DNA of 64,000 nucleotides from Cerasicoccus frondis (GTDB taxonomy: Bacteria > Verrucomicrobiota > Verrucomicrobiia > Opitutales > Cerasicoccaceae): assembly GCA_031296915.1 (NCBI GenBank), contig JAVDPC010000021.1:54536-118535 (forward strand), in the 5' to 3' direction. A model generated the notes under the pieces. It was not told where the DNA came from. It made no database searches and saw nothing but the letters and a program-made list of their open reading frames with translations. Position numbers and translations under genes: made by a program. Positions 63,181-64,000 of the stretch are shown one piece after another; the first letter of the stretch is position 1; each line of letters begins with the position of its first letter.

Positions 63181-63927
63181 ATGCTCGACGAAATCGACGC
63201 ACTGCCCGAGCAACTGGGGCTGGAAACTCTGAACACCGTCATTTCCCTATTTGACGTTGTTCCCGACGTATTATTCTGGTTTAAAGACCGGAACCTTCGC
63301 ATTTGGCGGCTGAACCATTCATTTGCTGATCGCGTCAAGCTGTCCAAAGAAGAAATCATCGGAAAAACAGACGCCGATCTGTATTTCCCCGAGCTCGCGC
63401 GCGTCTTCATGGCCGATGACGAGCAAGTCATGCGCACTGGCAAGCCAATCTGGCGCAAAGTCGAGCTGCTCACCAACCGCTGGGGCGGCGTGGAATGGCG
63501 ATCAACGACCAAGCTCCCGGTGCGTGGCCAAGCCGGAAAAATCGTTGGCACAACCGGTATTTCTCAGCCCCTCACGGAGTCTCCCGACCGGCTCCCCCCC
63601 GAGTATCGCGCCTTCAGTCATATTATTGAATACTGCCGCGACAATCTGGCTGAAGGCGTCGATGTTGAGCAAATGGCCAGCCACGCAGGCATGTCCTTGG
63701 CCACGTTGACCCGACGTTTCCGCAAGCATTTGCAGATCAGCCCTGGAGAATTCCTGGCTCAGCTTCGTCTGTCGCGCGCGTGCCAGCTACTGGGAGACTC
63801 GCCGCTAAACGTAACCGAGATCTCACTCGAATGCGGTTACGAAAGCCCAGCGGCGTTTTCACGGGCGTTTCGCCGCCAAATGCAGCTTTCTCCGCGAGAA
63901 TACCAGCAGACACAAACTCACACCTAG
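63181..63927 (+). CDS. PAS-domain AraC-family regulator
   Basis: A 248-residue regulator. Residues about 18-130 form a PAS domain (VVPDVLFWFKDRNLRIWRLN, EEIIGKTDADLYFPE, GVEWRSTTKLPVRGQAGKIV), and about 145-245 form the AraC two-HTH domain (VDVEQMASHAGMSLATLTRR, FRKHLQISPGEFLAQLRL and ISLECGYESPAAFSRAFRRQ). The usual AraC sugar-binding cupin is replaced by PAS. Divergent placement to xylA suggests that it controls xylose use, but PAS domains bind many ligands. The 73 bp after its stop hold only a short palindrome (63936-63950). Confidence 0.88.
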   Translation: MLDEIDALPEQLGLETLNTVISLFDVVPDVLFWFKDRNLRIWRLNHSFADRVKLSKEEIIGKTDADLYFPELARVFMADDEQVMRTGKPIWRKVELLTNRWGGVEWRSTTKLPVRGQAGKIVGTTGISQPLTESPDRLPPEYRAFSHIIEYCRDNLAEGVDVEQMASHAGMSLATLTRRFRKHLQISPGEFLAQLRLSRACQLLGDSPLNVTEISLECGYESPAAFSRAFRRQMQLSPREYQQTQTHT

Positions 63928-64000
63928 TGTGGTGTCAGCGAAGTTCGCTGCATAAATACTGAACCTTACCGAGGATCAGATCTGCGTCCGCTGTCCACTT

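Noticed and set aside
63936-63950. CAGCGAAGTTCGCTG as a terminator of the AraC gene
   Set aside because: The 7-bp arms have a one-base centre and no T-run follows.

Overview
The window looks like chromosomal DNA of a Verrucomicrobiota bacterium, probably of the Opitutae/Puniceicoccales type. The evidence is PEP-CTERM proteins with GxxxWRRR tails, very large secreted proteins built from T5SS/PEP-CTERM-type repeats and lamin-tail domains that end in a YAFGLGDP-like domain, H-X9-DG-type prepilins, and an ExbB-ExbD-ExbD operon. No plasmid, phage or IS genes are visible. The taxonomic call is inference from gene families, not from a marker gene.

Layout. 1-185: start of a leftward rmuC-like gene. 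250-1224: a periplasmic sugar-binding-like protein. 1432-5224: a tightly coupled ExbB/ExbD/ExbD/coiled-coil-lectin operon, then tRNA-Leu(CAA) with a terminator. 5.5-26.4 kb: an amino-sugar (GlcNAc-type) uptake and degradation island. It holds two copies of a pair made of a CBM11-like secreted protein and a GH18-like secreted glycosidase, a CUT1 ABC importer of odd architecture (binding protein fused to the MalF-type permease; MalG-type permease with a ~370-residue insert), its MalK/UgpC ATPase, two cytoplasmic GH20 hexosaminidases, NagA, NagB, a ROK regulator and prepilin-like proteins. A palindrome TTTCATTNAATGAAA sits upstream of four of its transcription units and is the likely operator of the ROK protein. 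The pathway reads: a secreted GH18-like enzyme releases GlcNAc oligosaccharides, the ABC importer takes them up, GH20 enzymes split them inside the cell, and NagA/NagB feed glycolysis. No GlcNAc kinase is in the window.

26.4-34.5 kb: a cupin protein, a PEP-CTERM protein and a 2.2-kDa-residue-class lamin-tail/Calx-beta/beta-propeller giant (about 2,217 residues). 34.8-36.0 kb: a decayed sensor kinase and a frameshifted receiver protein. 36.0-56.9 kb: three giant paralogous repeat proteins (2,123, 1,307 and 1,300 residues), all on the minus strand. Between the second and third lies a rightward seven-gene cluster: PqqD-like, HprK-like kinase, three GT2 glycosyltransferases, an NTP_transf_5 protein and a GT4 glycosyltransferase. 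This cluster resembles the PqqD/HprK-related systems known from exosortase-bearing bacteria and is the best candidate for a poorly described modification system. A 23-bp minisatellite lies just upstream of it.

57.0-64.0 kb: ordinary chromosomal genes: an OmpR-type response regulator and sensor kinase, a HAD phosphatase, hemN, xylA and a divergent PAS-AraC regulator.
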